From Vitellaria paradoxa (Eukaryota > Streptophyta > Magnoliopsida > Ericales > Sapotaceae), in the NCBI GenBank assembly GCA_019916065.1, contig CM034243.1, positions 3,100,001 through 3,164,000 of the forward strand: a stretch of 64,000 nucleotides of DNA, written 5' to 3'. Made by a program: the position numbers and the translations under genes. Under the pieces are notes generated by a model. The model was not told the origin of the DNA and made no database searches. It saw only the letters and a program-made list of their open reading frames with translations. Positions 24,227 through 37,023 of the stretch are shown one piece after another; positions within the stretch are counted from its first letter, which is position 1, and every line of letters begins with the position of its first letter.

Positions 24227-24364
24227 GAAATCCCCGCCATTTTCAGCCATCCACTGTCCCCTCCTAAGCTCTCAAGACTGTCAACGCATAAGATTACGTG
24301 TAAAATTGGCAAATATTGTGTGTTTAATATATATATATATTGCTCAGTCTGCTTTGTGCCTTGA

Positions 24365-27300
24365 ATGGCGAAAATAGATGAAAATCCACGGACTCCGGTG
24401 GCTCCAAAGCCTACTCCAAAACTCAGGGACGAAGCCCGGGCAGTCTCGCAGGTCAGTTCGTCCCACCCCGACCACAATGGCGCTTCTCCGCCTTCCAAGA
24501 AGCCTCTAAGCCCCAAAGATCACATACTCTCAGTGGCCGCTAAGATCTCGTCTCAGCCTCTCCAGAACTCCGATCCCGACGTCTGGGGTGTCCTCACCGC
24601 CATCTCCAACCATGCCCGTAAGCGCAACCAGGTTTTAAACCCGTCCTTCCAAGCTATATATATATATATATATATGTACACACTTATCTACTAATTTAGT
24701 CCCCCTGCTAGGTAAAAGTATGTTTTTTTTTTTTTAAATTTATGGCGGTGAAAGTATGGTTGTTTAGAGGGAATGGAGACATTTCATGTTTGTTGTTAAT
24801 GTGATTATCGTTTCCCTCAGTATTTTAGAAATTATGTTTGATTAGTATGGGTTTTTTGAATTACATGTTTGCCCTATTTTGTACATTCTGTATAATCAGT
24901 GATATGTTAAAAATTGGCAAACCAGGGCATGAATATGCTTTTGACTTCTGATGAGCACTGCATTGGCCGCATGGTGGATGATATGCGTTTCCAGATAGAT
25001 TCAAATGCAGTTAGTGCAAATCACTGCAGAATTTATAGGAGGGTTTCTGCTGATGATGTTGGGAATCCATCCATGTTATGCACGTCTGTCTTCCTAAAAG
25101 ATACTAGGTTGTGTATCGTTTGTTGCTGTCTTTCTTCTGATGTATTGAGCATTTGAAATCATTGACTATAGTTAATCTCCTGCAGCACAAATGGAACATA
25201 TGTCAACTGGGAGAGATTGAAGAAGACAAGCCCAGAAGCTAGACTCCATCATGGAGATATTGTGTCATTTGCAGCTCCTCCTCAACACGGTAATTTGAAC
25301 TGCTAAGGGCCTGTTTGATATTGTTTTTGTTTTCAAAATTTTAAAAAATGTCAACAAAATCATATTTGATAAATGTCATTATGTTTAAAAATGTGAAAAC
25401 AATTTCCAAAATGTTCAAACAAAATGAACACAAAAGAATTGTGTTCACTTCTTTTCAACACAAATGAAAACACAGGAGAACATAAACCTTCGGTAAACTT
25501 CCTATTTTTTCTAGGGTTCAAATCTATTCACAGAAAAATAAACTCTATCGGCAATGTAACCCTCTCTTTGGGTTGATCTACCCTTTCTTTGGGTTGATCT
25601 CCTCCATAGATAAGTAGTGCCTGGGTTCATCTCCTTCATAGTCGATGTGGCGCTTGGCTCACACCACTTTCTTGAACTTGGCTCATGTCTGGTTCCCACA
25701 TTGTCCGCCTAAGCTTTCAGTTTTCTAGTATTATTCCTCCTCTTGACAACAATAAAGAATGTTTAATTGCTTTGCTTTCTATAAAAACTTGTGTTATATA
25801 ATGTTCTGCATAGCCAAAATTGTCTATAAAAGGTTCGATATGAGCAAACTTGTCCACATTAGTCTATAGTTACCTTCCCCTTTTTATTTATTTGCTTATT
25901 TATTTCTTTTCTCTTGGAAGAGTAATAATAAAAGTAGCAGTAACTCATCTGCTACTTGCAATTGTGTCGCAGAGGTTGCATTTGCATTTGTGTTTCGAGA
26001 AGTTCCCAAGTCCAATTCACTGACTGACGGTGCATTTTTGAAGAGAAAAGCTGGTACTTTCATTACAAACGTCATATGTATTGTACTTGATATACTGTCA
26101 TCATTTGTTGTGCTGGCGTGTGATTAGTTTCCTACCAAAGTTTCTACAATTTGAAATCTGAATGGAAGCAATGATTTTCTGCAGTGTCATGGATGTAAGA
26201 AATATTTGAAGCATATGTTGTTCTAGTTCTATGGCAACTATGAACATGTTCCATTTATTGATCAAGAAATGTGGTTGACGCTCTTTATGACATGCTAGTA
26301 GTCCGGATGGACTTGCTTTCTGTTTATTGGGCTTTCTCCGAGATTGATATGCTGATTATATAGTCTCAATTTATATCTCCTTTTAGTTTTGATATATGGT
26401 TATACCCGATTAACATTACAAGTGCTAGACAATGGATAAATGTAATTTGATGTTGATGTGCTGTGTTCGCTACTTATATCCATTCTCATAGTTTGCTTCT
26501 CTACTATGCTAAAGGATAATGGATTTTAGAGATTTCATTCCACCAAACTTGTGCATTAGATTATTGTTATATTCAATCCTGACAAAGAAGTTAGAAGGTG
26601 CTGTGGCTTTGTTAAAAAAGGTTTCCTATCTTCCAGTTCCTTTTTTTTTTGGTAACCCGGAACCATCACCCGAAGTGGAGCTGGATGGGTAAATAGGGGG
26701 TGCTTGAACTCACCTGCAAGACCCAAGCACTGGAAAAGACAAAATAGGAGCCAGCGGGAGTTGAATTCAAGACTTTCGGGTTTATAGTTGCTCCCAGGCG
26801 ACCTTGAACTGCTGGGCTACACTGGCGGGTTTCTAGTTCCTTCTTTGTTCAAACTTGTATTGTGTATCTAATCTTATTCGACCATTAAATGGTCATTGTT
26901 GTTACTTGTCAATCCTTAAAATATGATTTTAGGTGAGACCAATTGCCATGTCAGGGTTGTAAGTGTCTAATCTATGCAATATACTTAGATGGCTTGAGGT
27001 TTAGACTTGTCTTTGTACTTAATATGCTTATACTTTGTTCTGTGAAGAGGAGTTTGGCTCTGACAGCAAGAGACTGAAAGGCATTGGCATTGGTGCACCA
27101 GAAGGTCCTATTTCTCTTGATGATTTTCGAAGTCTTCAACGATCAAATACGGTAACCAAATTTTTGTTGTTGGACCATTGTGATTTACAAAGCAGGAGGG
27201 GATCAGATGTGGACACTTATTTTGTCTTTCAACACAATTCTGATATTTTGAATATTCCTACATGTGCAGGAACTGAGGAGACAACTGGAAAGTCAAGTCC

Positions 27301-30300
27301 TCACCATTGATTCTCTGCACAATGAAAATCGTGCAATTGTTGACCGTCATGAAAATGTATGCTGGGCTTATTCTTTATGACCTATCTTTTTGTATCAGTT
27401 ATGTGTGTTTTCAGGACATTAAGTTAGCGTGGCACAGAGAATATCTCACTTCTTAAGTAGCTTAAGTTTCTGTATGCCTGTAACTTAGCTTGCCTTCCGA
27501 AGTCATTCGAGATGCCGTTTATTGGTGTATTCTTGATCTATACTTTTTTTCTTTTCTTTTTTCTTCTCTCTCTCTCTCTCTCTCTCTCGGTTGCCACAGT
27601 TCTGCTTTAATAAACGGGAGCGTATTTCCTCAGTGAGCATCATCATGATATAATTTGTTTTTGTGAAGTTTACAAAATGTATTCTTTTGATAGATAGGAT
27701 GGTAAAGGCGGATCTTTGGGAAAAATGCATGGTAGGTTTTTTGCTATGATTTTTTGTCAGCGAACCATTTATTCAAATGGTGCTGGAACTTGGAAGAATG
27801 GAGGTTGCAGACTATCAGACTTAAGGTAGTGCTTTGCTGTGAATGAATCATTGAGCTTCCTTTGTTGATTATGTATATTCAAGTGTAAATGATTTTGAAC
27901 TGTCATGTCTTGGATTGATTAATATTATATCATTAAATTAGTTCAAATAACGCACTAATGAACTATATTTATTTATCCCGCATCAAATTAGAGATATGGA
28001 GTGTGTCTTTTCTTAGTAAGGCTACAAATAAAGCTCCGTTTAGGGTGACAAAAAACATTGAAAAACGGTGTAAAATACTAAAAACTCTAAAAGTAATTCA
28101 CTTTTTATCTCACTGCACGAATTACGAACTCACAACTTATCTCACTTTATCTCATTTTATCTCACTTTTTGTCACTTCAAACGCACCCTAGATCTTCTTG
28201 TTTATGAATAACTTAGACTTGTTCACTTAGTAAATGAACCAAGATTTGAAGTGTTTGAGCTTCATTGTTTACATTATAATGATTTTAACTAGGTTCTTGT
28301 TTGTCTCATATACTAAGCTCGGCGAGGCCTTATCACAACCATTGCCCTTGATGAACTGCCAACTTTACTTTGCAGGAATTGAAAGATTTGAAAGAATCAG
28401 TTTCAAAATCTTATCTTGATCAACTCAAAGAGTTGCAAAATGCATTGGAGATCAAACAGAAGGAGCTGGTAGAGGTTCAAAGAATATCCGCTGAACAAAG
28501 GCATGCTATGGAGGACCTTAATATCAGGCTTAGTACATCAGAGCAGTCATGCATTGAGGCAAATGAAATAATGAACAGGTTAGGGCCCGTTTGACAAAGT
28601 TGCCAATTTTTAGTTTTTGTGTTCACTTTTTAGTTTTCATTTTCATAATAGAAAAAAAAAAACTTGAAAACGCTTTTTTTTTTTTTAACAATAATTGTTG
28701 GTTGGTAATTAACGTGTTGGGAGTGTGGCCGGTGGTGACCGGCGGTGGAGGTGTGATTGGATATGGGTGGTGGCTGGCGGTGGTCGGAGGTGGGTGGTGG
28801 ACAGTAGTTGATTGATGGTGGGTGGTGGTCGATCGATGGTGGTTGGCCGTGGGTGATGGTCGGTTGATGGCGGCGGTGGTCAAAGGTGGGTATATTAGTC
28901 TATAAATGTGTGTATAATTCTTCTAATAAATGGACTTAAGTTTTGGGGTTTTGTATTTGTTATATTTTGCTTAGCCCTAGGATGGATAAGCCTTTTATCT
29001 TCTTTGTTTGTCATTCTTCTTCCTCTTCTCATTTCTTCTTTGAACAAGAAAGAACTTTCCTTTCATGGGTTTTAGCCTCAAAACACTACTGGTCAAAGAC
29101 TAAACACCCTGAACTACCCTTAAAGGAATGACCAAGGGTTTTAATGCCTAGTATGCTTGGTTTCTCAGTCAGAAAGCATCTATTTCTGAACTCAAGGCAC
29201 AATTAGATGAAGAGCGAGATCAAAGAAGGGAAGAACGAGAAAAGGCTGCAGAAAATTTAAAGGCATCGATACAGAGAGTACAGGCAGAGGCTAAGGAGGA
29301 GGTAAAACGACTTTCAGACACTGCCTTAATACGAGAAAGAGAGCAGCAAGAAGTAATCAATAAGCTTCAGGTGTGGAAGTAATTGCTTGTCTGGGTGATT
29401 GTTTTTTTCATACATTTGTTGGTCTCGAAGCTAATTAAACAACGTAAACTGTGAGATATTCCTTGTTTACATTCTCAGGAATTGGAGCAAGAAAGGTGCT
29501 TATTGGTGGAAACTTTGAGATCCAAATTGGTAAAATTGGCAAAATTTGCATCAATGTGTATTATTTAAAAATGAAAAACCACCTGTCATCTGTTTGAATC
29601 TTCAGAAGGCTCTTCCTTTTCTCTTATTTCTAAACAGGAAGATACTAGGCAGAAACTGGTTACTTCTGACAATAAAGTTCGCCAACTAGAGTCCCAAATT
29701 TGTGAAGAGCAAGTAGCTTCTGCAAGTGGAAGAAAAGTATGCACGAGTCCTGCTGCCTATGTAGATAAACATCATATATAACATGATATTTCTGTTTCCT
29801 AATGTGGTAAAATCCTTCCTGCTTGGGCTGTTAATGCTTATAATGTTTTTTTGCATTTTAATCCAGAGAGTCGAAGAACTTGAGCATGAGGCAAAAAAAT
29901 TGAGGAAAGAAGTTGAGATTGAAAAGGTAGGAGTTGTAATTTTCCATTGTACCGCGATCAAAGTTCTGATATGATGCTTCATTAAAACCTTGCCCATGTA
30001 CAGTGGCCTCTCAGACCTCTGTACTTGCAAGCTTCTTTTGTTATACAAGATGCTGGCAGCAGAAAGTGCATGTCAGATATTGGATATATTAATCTGATAT
30101 AGCAACATTAGAGGATGGAAGTTAAAATGGACAGGAGCTACATGCCATCATGCAATTCGCTATTATGAATTCTCAAATTTGCCATCAACATGTGAACTTT
30201 TTTTTTATGCTGTAAAATTGCATTATGAGACAGGCATTCTATATGTCTGTGCTCAAATGTCACGCATGTTATGCATGTTCAGTATGGAAATTACTTGGTG

Positions 30301-33300
30301 AGATTTGTGCAACTTACATTGTCTTGTATTCATGATAATGACTTGAGACCATTTCAAGGAAATGATTGCTTTCAAGCATGCTTTTGTTTATGTCTTTCAG
30401 TTTTGCTTTTGAGTGATTGACATTTTTTGGGATTCTGAACTATGGTTTTAGCTTAGTAGTCATAATTTTGAGAATCCGTGGTATATCTTCCTCTTTTGGA
30501 GTTGTTGTTTATTACATCTGAAGAATGTGCCTTTGATTGAGATTGAATATAATCTTTAGGAGTATCTGAGGGATTAAAATTTCTTAGGCCTTATTCAACT
30601 TATTTAATATTTGAACTCAGTTCTTTTTCTTGATATTGGTAGCAGGCAGCTCAGGAAGAAGCATGGGCTAAGGTTTCTGCACTTGAACTTGAGATAAATG
30701 CTGCATTGCGGGACCTTGATTTTGAGAGACGTAGGTTAAAAGGTGCTAGAGAAAGGCTTATGCTTAGGTAAGGATTGACATGCTATTGGCATTCTGTGTA
30801 AAATTTGATTTGTGTTATTTGGATATTATGTGTTATGCTAATGATCAGTAAACTGTATGTCTGAAATTATGTTTTGATTGAGAACATGATTACCATCTGT
30901 TACAATCAAGAGCATATCCCTATTTAATATTGTTGCACTCTTCTAGTTATTTTTATTCATTTCCTTCTTTGGATCCTGGTAATATATTACAAATTGATAA
31001 GCTACTGAATTTAATTGTCCACACATGGTTGATATCATGTCTCTGATTCTGAGAACTGATTTCCTTTCATGAACTAGGAAGTGCAGTTTCTTGCCTTTGA
31101 TTTATGATTCTATCATTTGCAAATTGTCATACAAGTGAAGAAGAGATCCAAAATGAGTCTCCTTTTTCCTCTATTTCTTAATATATATTTATCTATTCTT
31201 CGATTTTTTTCTTGTTGGTTTAGTGTTGTATGCACCAAGTAGTTACCAAGATCTTAGAGGTTTTGTTTGGCCTGTGAATCATCAACAGAGTCTGCATGCT
31301 TTTACTAGTATTTGCAGAATCTGAAAGATGTTGTACCCGTACAAATGTTGACCCCCTGTTATGTCTTGTGGGAATGTTAGAAGCCTCAAATGCTGATGTT
31401 TAGGCTGTCCTTGAGGAGCTAAGAACAAATTATTGTGGGACTACAAAACATAATTACAGAAAAATAGGGGTAATTGCTTTTATACCCCTACACCAAATGT
31501 GTAAGTCACTGATATCCCTTGAACTTCAAGTTACCTTTACACTATTTGTACTTAAGCCTAAGGCTAAGTTCTAAGAGATGTAAAGTTTTCAAGTAAAAAG
31601 ACAAAAAACGACCAACCCGGTGGCTTTTTTTTTTTTTTTTTAAGTTATTCAGAGTTAAATGCGTTGTGTTTGACCGGATTTTTTTAATGCTTTTACTGTA
31701 GCACCCCACTTATGCTCTTATGATTTTCTTATTCTATCCCAAATACTCCCACCCACCCCCTTCGAAAAGAAAAGAAGAAATATTATTTAGAGTTGCTAAA
31801 AAAGTTATTAAAGCATGATCAAGTCACTTATGGCTCTAGTAACTCTTCTCGGTGGAAGGAAGCAATTGGATTTTTCACTGCATGTTGAAGCAAAGGAAGT
31901 TCTTGGGCTTCCGTTATTTTGCTTAAACAAATAACTGAGGTGCTTTGCATCATAGGTAATTGTATACCTTCTAGATTTGGATCCATCACTTGGCAAATTG
32001 GGACACTAAAATAGTGGCTTGGGTGGTGCTTGTTTTGAAGAGGGGTTGTCTTCTAACTTTGCCATATTTTGTACCTCTTGTACACAGTTAATACATGTTT
32101 GTATTTTGATGGTTCATTTATGCTTATTGATATTTATATTTTCAAGTTTGCTTGATGCTTGTTTTTGAGGTTTCAAGTAGTGACTGTTCATGTTGCTGTA
32201 TCATGCATTCGCCAAGTAGGGAAACACAGCTGCGGGCATTCTATTCGACTACTGAGGAGATATCGGTCTTGTTTGCAAAGCAGCAGGAACAGCTGAAGGC
32301 AATGCAGAGGACACTTGAAGATGAGGAGAACTATGAGAACACATCAGTTGATGTTGACCTCAGTCTCATTCCTAATAATGGAAATGTAAATGGAACACTA
32401 GTCAGAGAGACGGAAGCATCAGGGTATCGAAGCAATAGCGCTGTTAAGGTAGCCTCTGGTCCATCAGCTCAGAGGCGTGATAGAAATCAAGCTGAGACAT
32501 CAAGTGATGAGGCCAGTGTTACCGAGAAGCATGATTGTGATATCAGAAGCCAAGAAGGTGGCCATGACACTCAGGAGGCGGACTTCACAAGTCCAGAGCA
32601 TTTTGTCAAGGGCGGCTTTGGTTCTGACATTGATGGTGTCGTTATAGCACCTGTTCAGGAGGGAGACCCTAATGAAACTGAGCGAGTCCTTGAAACTGAG
32701 AGCCCTGGAGTTGATGGTGACAGGAATATTGATTTGAACAAGTGTAGCCAATTAGCTGGGGACACGATGCAGCTGGATGATGAAACCCATGTAAAAGAAG
32801 CTGTGGACAGGCATCGAATGATTCCTGGGGAAATTTCCCACCACTCCCAGTCAAATAATCCTCTGGAAATTCAAAACACTTTGGAAGATACAGAAGCTGG
32901 TGACACAATCAGAACCGCAGATCTTTTGGCTTCTGAAGTTGTTGGAAGCTGGGCGTGCAGCACAGCTCCTTCAGACCATGGAGAGAATGAGTCTCCAAGA
33001 AGTCAAGACAATGATGAGGCTGGTGTTCGGGCTTTACACGATTCCAATGCTCAGGTATCTGAGAGTCAAATCGCCCCATCTGCTGAGGCTTTTACTTCCA
33101 AACGAGGTAATGACCGTCAAGCACTGAGTGAGATGATTGGGATAATTGCTCCTGATCGGAAGCAGGAGTTTGCCGGTGCTATGGATGATGACCGTGATCA
33201 AGAGGAAGTCAAAAAAGGTTTCGTCTCTAATTCAGACACTGAAGATTGTACAGACAATGAAGGAGATGATGATGATGGTGATGGAGTGAATGGAAAAGGT

Positions 33301-33417
33301 GAATCAAGAGCGGATGCAGAGACGGAGGGTAGCGACAAAGTGGGTGAAAATGGTAGACCCGATGACGCAATGGATGAAGATGACGACGAAGCCACTCAAG
33401 AAGATTCTGTTGGATAG
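24365..33417 (+). CDS. FHA-domain coiled-coil protein with acidic C-terminus
   Basis: Phosphothreonine-binding FHA domain joined to a long coiled coil; it resembles the Arabidopsis SMAD/FHA protein At2g45460 (from memory), whose function I do not know. Thirteen exons: 24365-24631, 24926-25107, 25186-25289, 25973-26053, 27048-27151, 27270-27356, 28376-28578, 29169-29370, 29479-29529, 29638-29736, 29867-29926, 30646-30767, 32220-33417; phases close, 919 aa. FHA about 93-195: GR at 103-104, S119-x-x-H122, and STNGT at 150-154. Residues about 240-530 are heptad-rich, highly charged coiled coil. The last 390 aa, almost all in one exon, are Asp/Glu/Ser-rich and end DEDDDEATQEDSVG, probably disordered. 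Exon 5 uses a less usual AAG acceptor at 27045-27047, and exon 12 has a NAGNAG acceptor. Probably nuclear, by inference. Confidence 0.9.
25309..25500 (+). repeat. Probable transposon fragment in FHA intron 3
   Basis: Begins TAAGGGCCTGTTTGATATTG, the style of many plant TIR element ends, followed by AAAAC/GTTTT-rich sequence with ATGTTCAAACAAAATGAACA. Right end not resolved. The 28579-28890 segment starts similarly. Confidence 0.35.
26635..26842 (-). mobile_element. tRNA-derived SINE in FHA intron 4
   Basis: On -, the body starts near 26834 with A box TAGCCCAGCAG (plus 26809-26819, perfect match to the pol III consensus), then a B-box-like AATTCAACTCC (plus 26757-26767), and ends in a poly(A) tail seen on + as T10 at 26641-26650. 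AGTTCCTT flanks both sides (from 26635 and from 26835) as a short target duplication. About 194 bp. Confidence 0.75.
28032..28190 (-). mobile_element. M1 inverted-repeat element in FHA intron 6
   Basis: One of the best preserved copies: begins AGCTCCGTTTAGGGTGAC, contains CTTTTTATCTCACTGCACGA and ATTACGAACTCACAACTTAT, and ends CACTTCAAACGCACCCTA. About 159 bp. Confidence 0.7.
28579..28890 (+). repeat. Transposon-like start plus GGTGG-rich tract in FHA intron 7
   Basis: Immediately after the donor the intron reads TAGGGCCCGTTTGACAAAG, a typical TIR-element end. It continues into about 160 bp made largely of GGTGGT, GGCGGT, GGTCG and GATGG units (28730-28880). Purine strand is +. A non-autonomous element with an internal G-rich minisatellite is the simplest reading. 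Confidence 0.45.
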
Positions 33418-35677
33418 ATTATGCCATGTAAGTGGATGAATGTAAGTTGTGATCTTTATTTGCTTTTTGCTTTATTTTTAACAAAGGGTACCTAAAGGCT
33501 GTTCATAAGAGGACCTATCTTTGAATCATTGTATATTTTTCTTGCCTCTTCTTTTTTCTTTCTTTTTTTTTTTAATTCTATGGAATGTTTCAATCCTACT
33601 TTTTGTATCTCAGTTATCTTTAAAATAATGGAACGGATGATTGAGCAATAGGAACCTCTCCGGATTGCTGCCTATCGTTGATTCAGAATTGGTCACGAAA
33701 CTAGAACGTATTTTTCACTTCGAATGTGTGGATTTTGAAAAAAAAAAAAAAAAAAAAAAAGGTAATTGATGCCCCCGACGAAGACAGATGGTCAAACCCA
33801 CCTGAAAGTGAAGAAAAGCTCACTAGAAAAAGGTGAACATTCATCTATTTGATGTCAACTAATTTAAGATTAGTGCCTTTTTCATAAAATCTAGAAGGAA
33901 AGCTGGCTAATCATCACCATGGATGTAGATCAAATCATTGCATTAGTTTTTGGCACCCGTTGTTGTTGCTGAAGTGGCCGCAATTCGTGGCGAGTAATGG
34001 TTAGTTGACCGTAACAGCGCCTTCAAATCTACAAATCCCGCCGGGTCAGTCTGGTCTACCGGTGAAAAAGTTTTCAACCCCGATCCATTTATCATAAGTT
34101 AATCATAAATTTAACTTAAAATAAAATGATTGTCCAATTGGAGCTAAAAATATAGAAATAAATTATAGATAAATAAATTTAATTAATAAATTTCGACTGC
34201 ATTGAATTTCAAATAAATTCAATATACTTAAAATCAAATCATACTATGGTCGACTCCGTCTTTTGAATTTTGTTAATTTATTTATTTATTTATTTATTGT
34301 TCTCTTTCTTTTATAAGAAAAACAAGCTTTCCTAATAATATTGATGTTATTCTTCTTCTTCCCTTTTTTTTTTAAGTTTTATTTTCTCAAATTTTATTAA
34401 TAACCTGAAGAAATTATAATTCATATTCATATTTTATTTTTTCTATTAATGAATATAGATCTTGCAAGGTACCAAAATAAAAAAAATTATATAAATTCAG
34501 GGGGAGAGAGAGAGAGAGGGAGAGAGAGAGAGCATAAAAAGTGTCGATGAACATGAAAACTGCCAAACATCATAAAAGCCTGTAAATGGGGGAGCCTGTC
34601 AATAACTGTAAAGCACTACTAGACTAACATCAAAGGACACCAGTGGTGGATGACTGCTGAAGTTTTTATTGAGTTGAATATAACTCTTTTTTTTTTTTTT
34701 TGGGGACAATCAATTAGTTTAAATAAAATAATATTTTAAAATGCACCTTCCATTAAAAAATATTATTACTATATTATTTTGATATATTTTTATCATATAT
34801 AGGGTTATGATAAAAAAAAAACATTTAAGACGTTTTGAAATAATATAATAATTTTTTTTGGAAATATTTGATTCATCAAGTGAGATAAAAGGGAAAATAA
34901 TATAAGAAAAAAGATGTGATATCCTATTCCTATTTTCATTTATTTTAACTATATGATTATTCTAATTAATATAGGATAACAAAGGAAAAGGAAAAATAAA
35001 AAAAAAATTTCAAATTGAGTATTATTATTTAGTTGAGTTATAAAATAGAAAAAAATAAGACATATTTGATAATTTATCAAATCCTAATTTTCAAAACTCA
35101 CACTTCTCCCTTCTATTTGGTCAATGTTTAGATTCCCAACTAAATCAAATTTGTTGATTTTCATATTACTTTTTTCTCAATAAATACGTTGATCCAAACA
35201 AAATGTTAGAAATAAAAAAATTATTATTATTATTGTTATTCTTTAATTTATAATCACAATTTTTTCTATTTCTATGCAAATTTATTTGTTTTTATTTTGT
35301 CTCTTCTTTTTTATGATTGAAATATAAATTTAAACTAATCTTAAGGAGACAAAATCAATTCATTCATCATCAAAACATTTTGGCCCTATATACCAGAAAG
35401 GAAAAAAAAAAAAATTACTATTACAGACGAATACTTAAATTATTTGTATTACTCACCAATTTTATTGTATAACAACAATACGAATGCTTCAAAATAAAAC
35501 GCTATGTTTATATTTAATGTATGTCATAATTCAAAACACATATGAACACTTTTTTCTGAAATATTTCATTATTTCTTTTTTTTTTAATGATATGATTGAA
35601 AAAGAGTTTATATTTGAATAATATATAAAAAACTAATAAAATCATGAAAATTTCATAACTTTGAATTAGTTTTATTA

Positions 35678-35823
35678 TGGGTGTATTTGGAGTGATAAAA
35701 AATAAGATAAAATAAAATAAAGTAAGATAAGTTGTGAGTTCGTAATTGTACAATGACATAAAAAATTAATTACTTAGAAAGATTTTTACAGGTTTTCAAT
35801 GAAAATTAATACGTCAAACGGAC
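35678..35823 (+). mobile_element. M1 inverted-repeat element, + orientation
   Basis: Begins TGGGTGTATTTGGAGTGAT, contains TAAGTTGTGAGTTCGTAATT and ends ACGTCAAACGGACT. It lies about 15 bp from the long AT-rich element, so one may have inserted beside the other. Confidence 0.65.
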
Positions 35824-35837
35824 TTTATTTTATAAAG

Positions 35838-36744
35838 AATTGTTTAATAACGCTGTTATTTTTCTGTTTACATTTAGATGCTTATATTTTATGTTTTTTT
35901 TTTCTGCTGTCGTTTTTTTTTTTTTTTTTTTTTTTGGTTTTTCTGAAACGAAAACTCAAATTGTATTGGAAAATACAATTTTGTTTACCATTACTAATTT
36001 TTTACTTTCATAAAATATTTAATTTTATTAGTTTTTTAAAAAATTATTAAATTTAATAAATATATTTTATATTAATTTAATTTAATTATGTTACCTATTA
36101 AAAATAATTGAATAAAATAAAAGTATTATATTATTTAATCCAGTAAATATAAATATATTAATTATAATTTAATTATATTATTTACTAAAAATGATTAAAT
36201 AACATATATTTCATAATAATTTAAATAATTTAATTATGATATTTATTAAAAATAAATTAATAAAATATATTTAATATTAGTTAAATTAATTATTAAAATA
36301 AATTTAATTAGAATATTTATCAAAAATAATTTAATGAAATATATGTAATTAATTAAATTATTTATTAAATTAAATTAATATATTTTACTTTATTATTTAT
36401 TAATTTATTATTAATTAAATTAACTAATTTAATTTAATTATTTATTAGAAATAAATTAATAATATACATTACATATTAATTTAATTATATTAAAAATAAT
36501 TTTAGTTTAATAAAATATTTGAATAAAATAATTGATTTTAATATGATATAATAAAAATAGACAAAGTATTAGAATTGATGAAATGTTTACAACATAAAAA
36601 ATATTATAAAAACACTTTTTTTTGTTTAAGTTTTTATTTTTTTAAAAATAAAAAATTTATTTACGAACTTATTTCTATTACTAATTTATAAAATTTTAAA
36701 AATATAAACAAAAGAATAAAAAATAAAAACATTACCAAACATGC
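35838..36744 (-). mobile_element. Long AT-rich TIR element, copy 2
   Basis: About 907 bp. The left end TTGTTTAATAACGCTGTTAT and right end CATTACCAAACATGCC are inverted-repeat termini matching copy 1 (14132-15115) in opposite orientation. The left end also contains a T-run of about 24 bases at 35912-35935. The right end lies about 280 bp upstream of the kinesin start codon, so it may have brought sequence into that promoter. Confidence 0.7.
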
Positions 36745-36897
36745 CTTAATTTTTCAATCCGGAACCGCCTCTGTCTCTTCCATCCTTCCACCCTCCGCCA
36801 AAGCAAAGCAGTGGACCCACTTCTCCCATCTGTCTCTGCTTTTTGTTTCGTTTGAACTCAAAAACCCCACCCCCTCACTTCTTCAAAGCCATCACTT

Positions 36898-36900
<3 letters not shown>

Positions 36901-36931
<31 letters not shown>
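36901..36931 (+). repeat. (CT)n tract in the kinesin leader
   Basis: About 15 CT units roughly 95-120 bp upstream of the kinesin ATG, probably in the 5' UTR or at the transcription start. CT/GA tracts at such positions bind GAGA-type factors in plants; the role here is inferred. Confidence 0.7.
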
Positions 36932-36935
<4 letters not shown>

Positions 36936-37023
36936 TTGTGCTTCAACTTTAACAGGCAAAACTTCAATCATATAAGTACTCACAAGACTAGGGCCAGCAT
37001 TCGAAATTCAGAGAGAGAAATCG

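Larger units (their letters stand above)
21972..24364. other. Intergenic region between cyclophilin and FHA genes
   Basis: No gene. Holds the cyclophilin 3' UTR, M1 copies (22314-22464, 23550-23690, 23815-23926), a SINE (23190-23327) and the FHA leader. A telo-box-like TAGGGTTT lies at 24219-24226 and an AT run at about 24326-24342 near the start codon. Confidence 0.6.
33418..37023. other. Intergenic region between FHA and kinesin genes
   Basis: No gene. It holds the FHA 3' UTR, an A-run at 33739-33760, a GA run at 34502-34532, AT-rich sequence, an M1 copy (35678-35823), the long AT-rich element copy 2 (35838-36744) and the kinesin leader with a CT run. Confidence 0.6.

Noticed and set aside
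27503..27730. 75-aa minus-strand frame with Arg-Glu repeats
   Set aside because: Translation of a CT microsatellite in FHA intron 6.
28623..28883. 86-aa minus-strand Pro/Thr/His-rich frame
   Set aside because: Translation of the GGTGG-rich intronic tract; no start context or homology.
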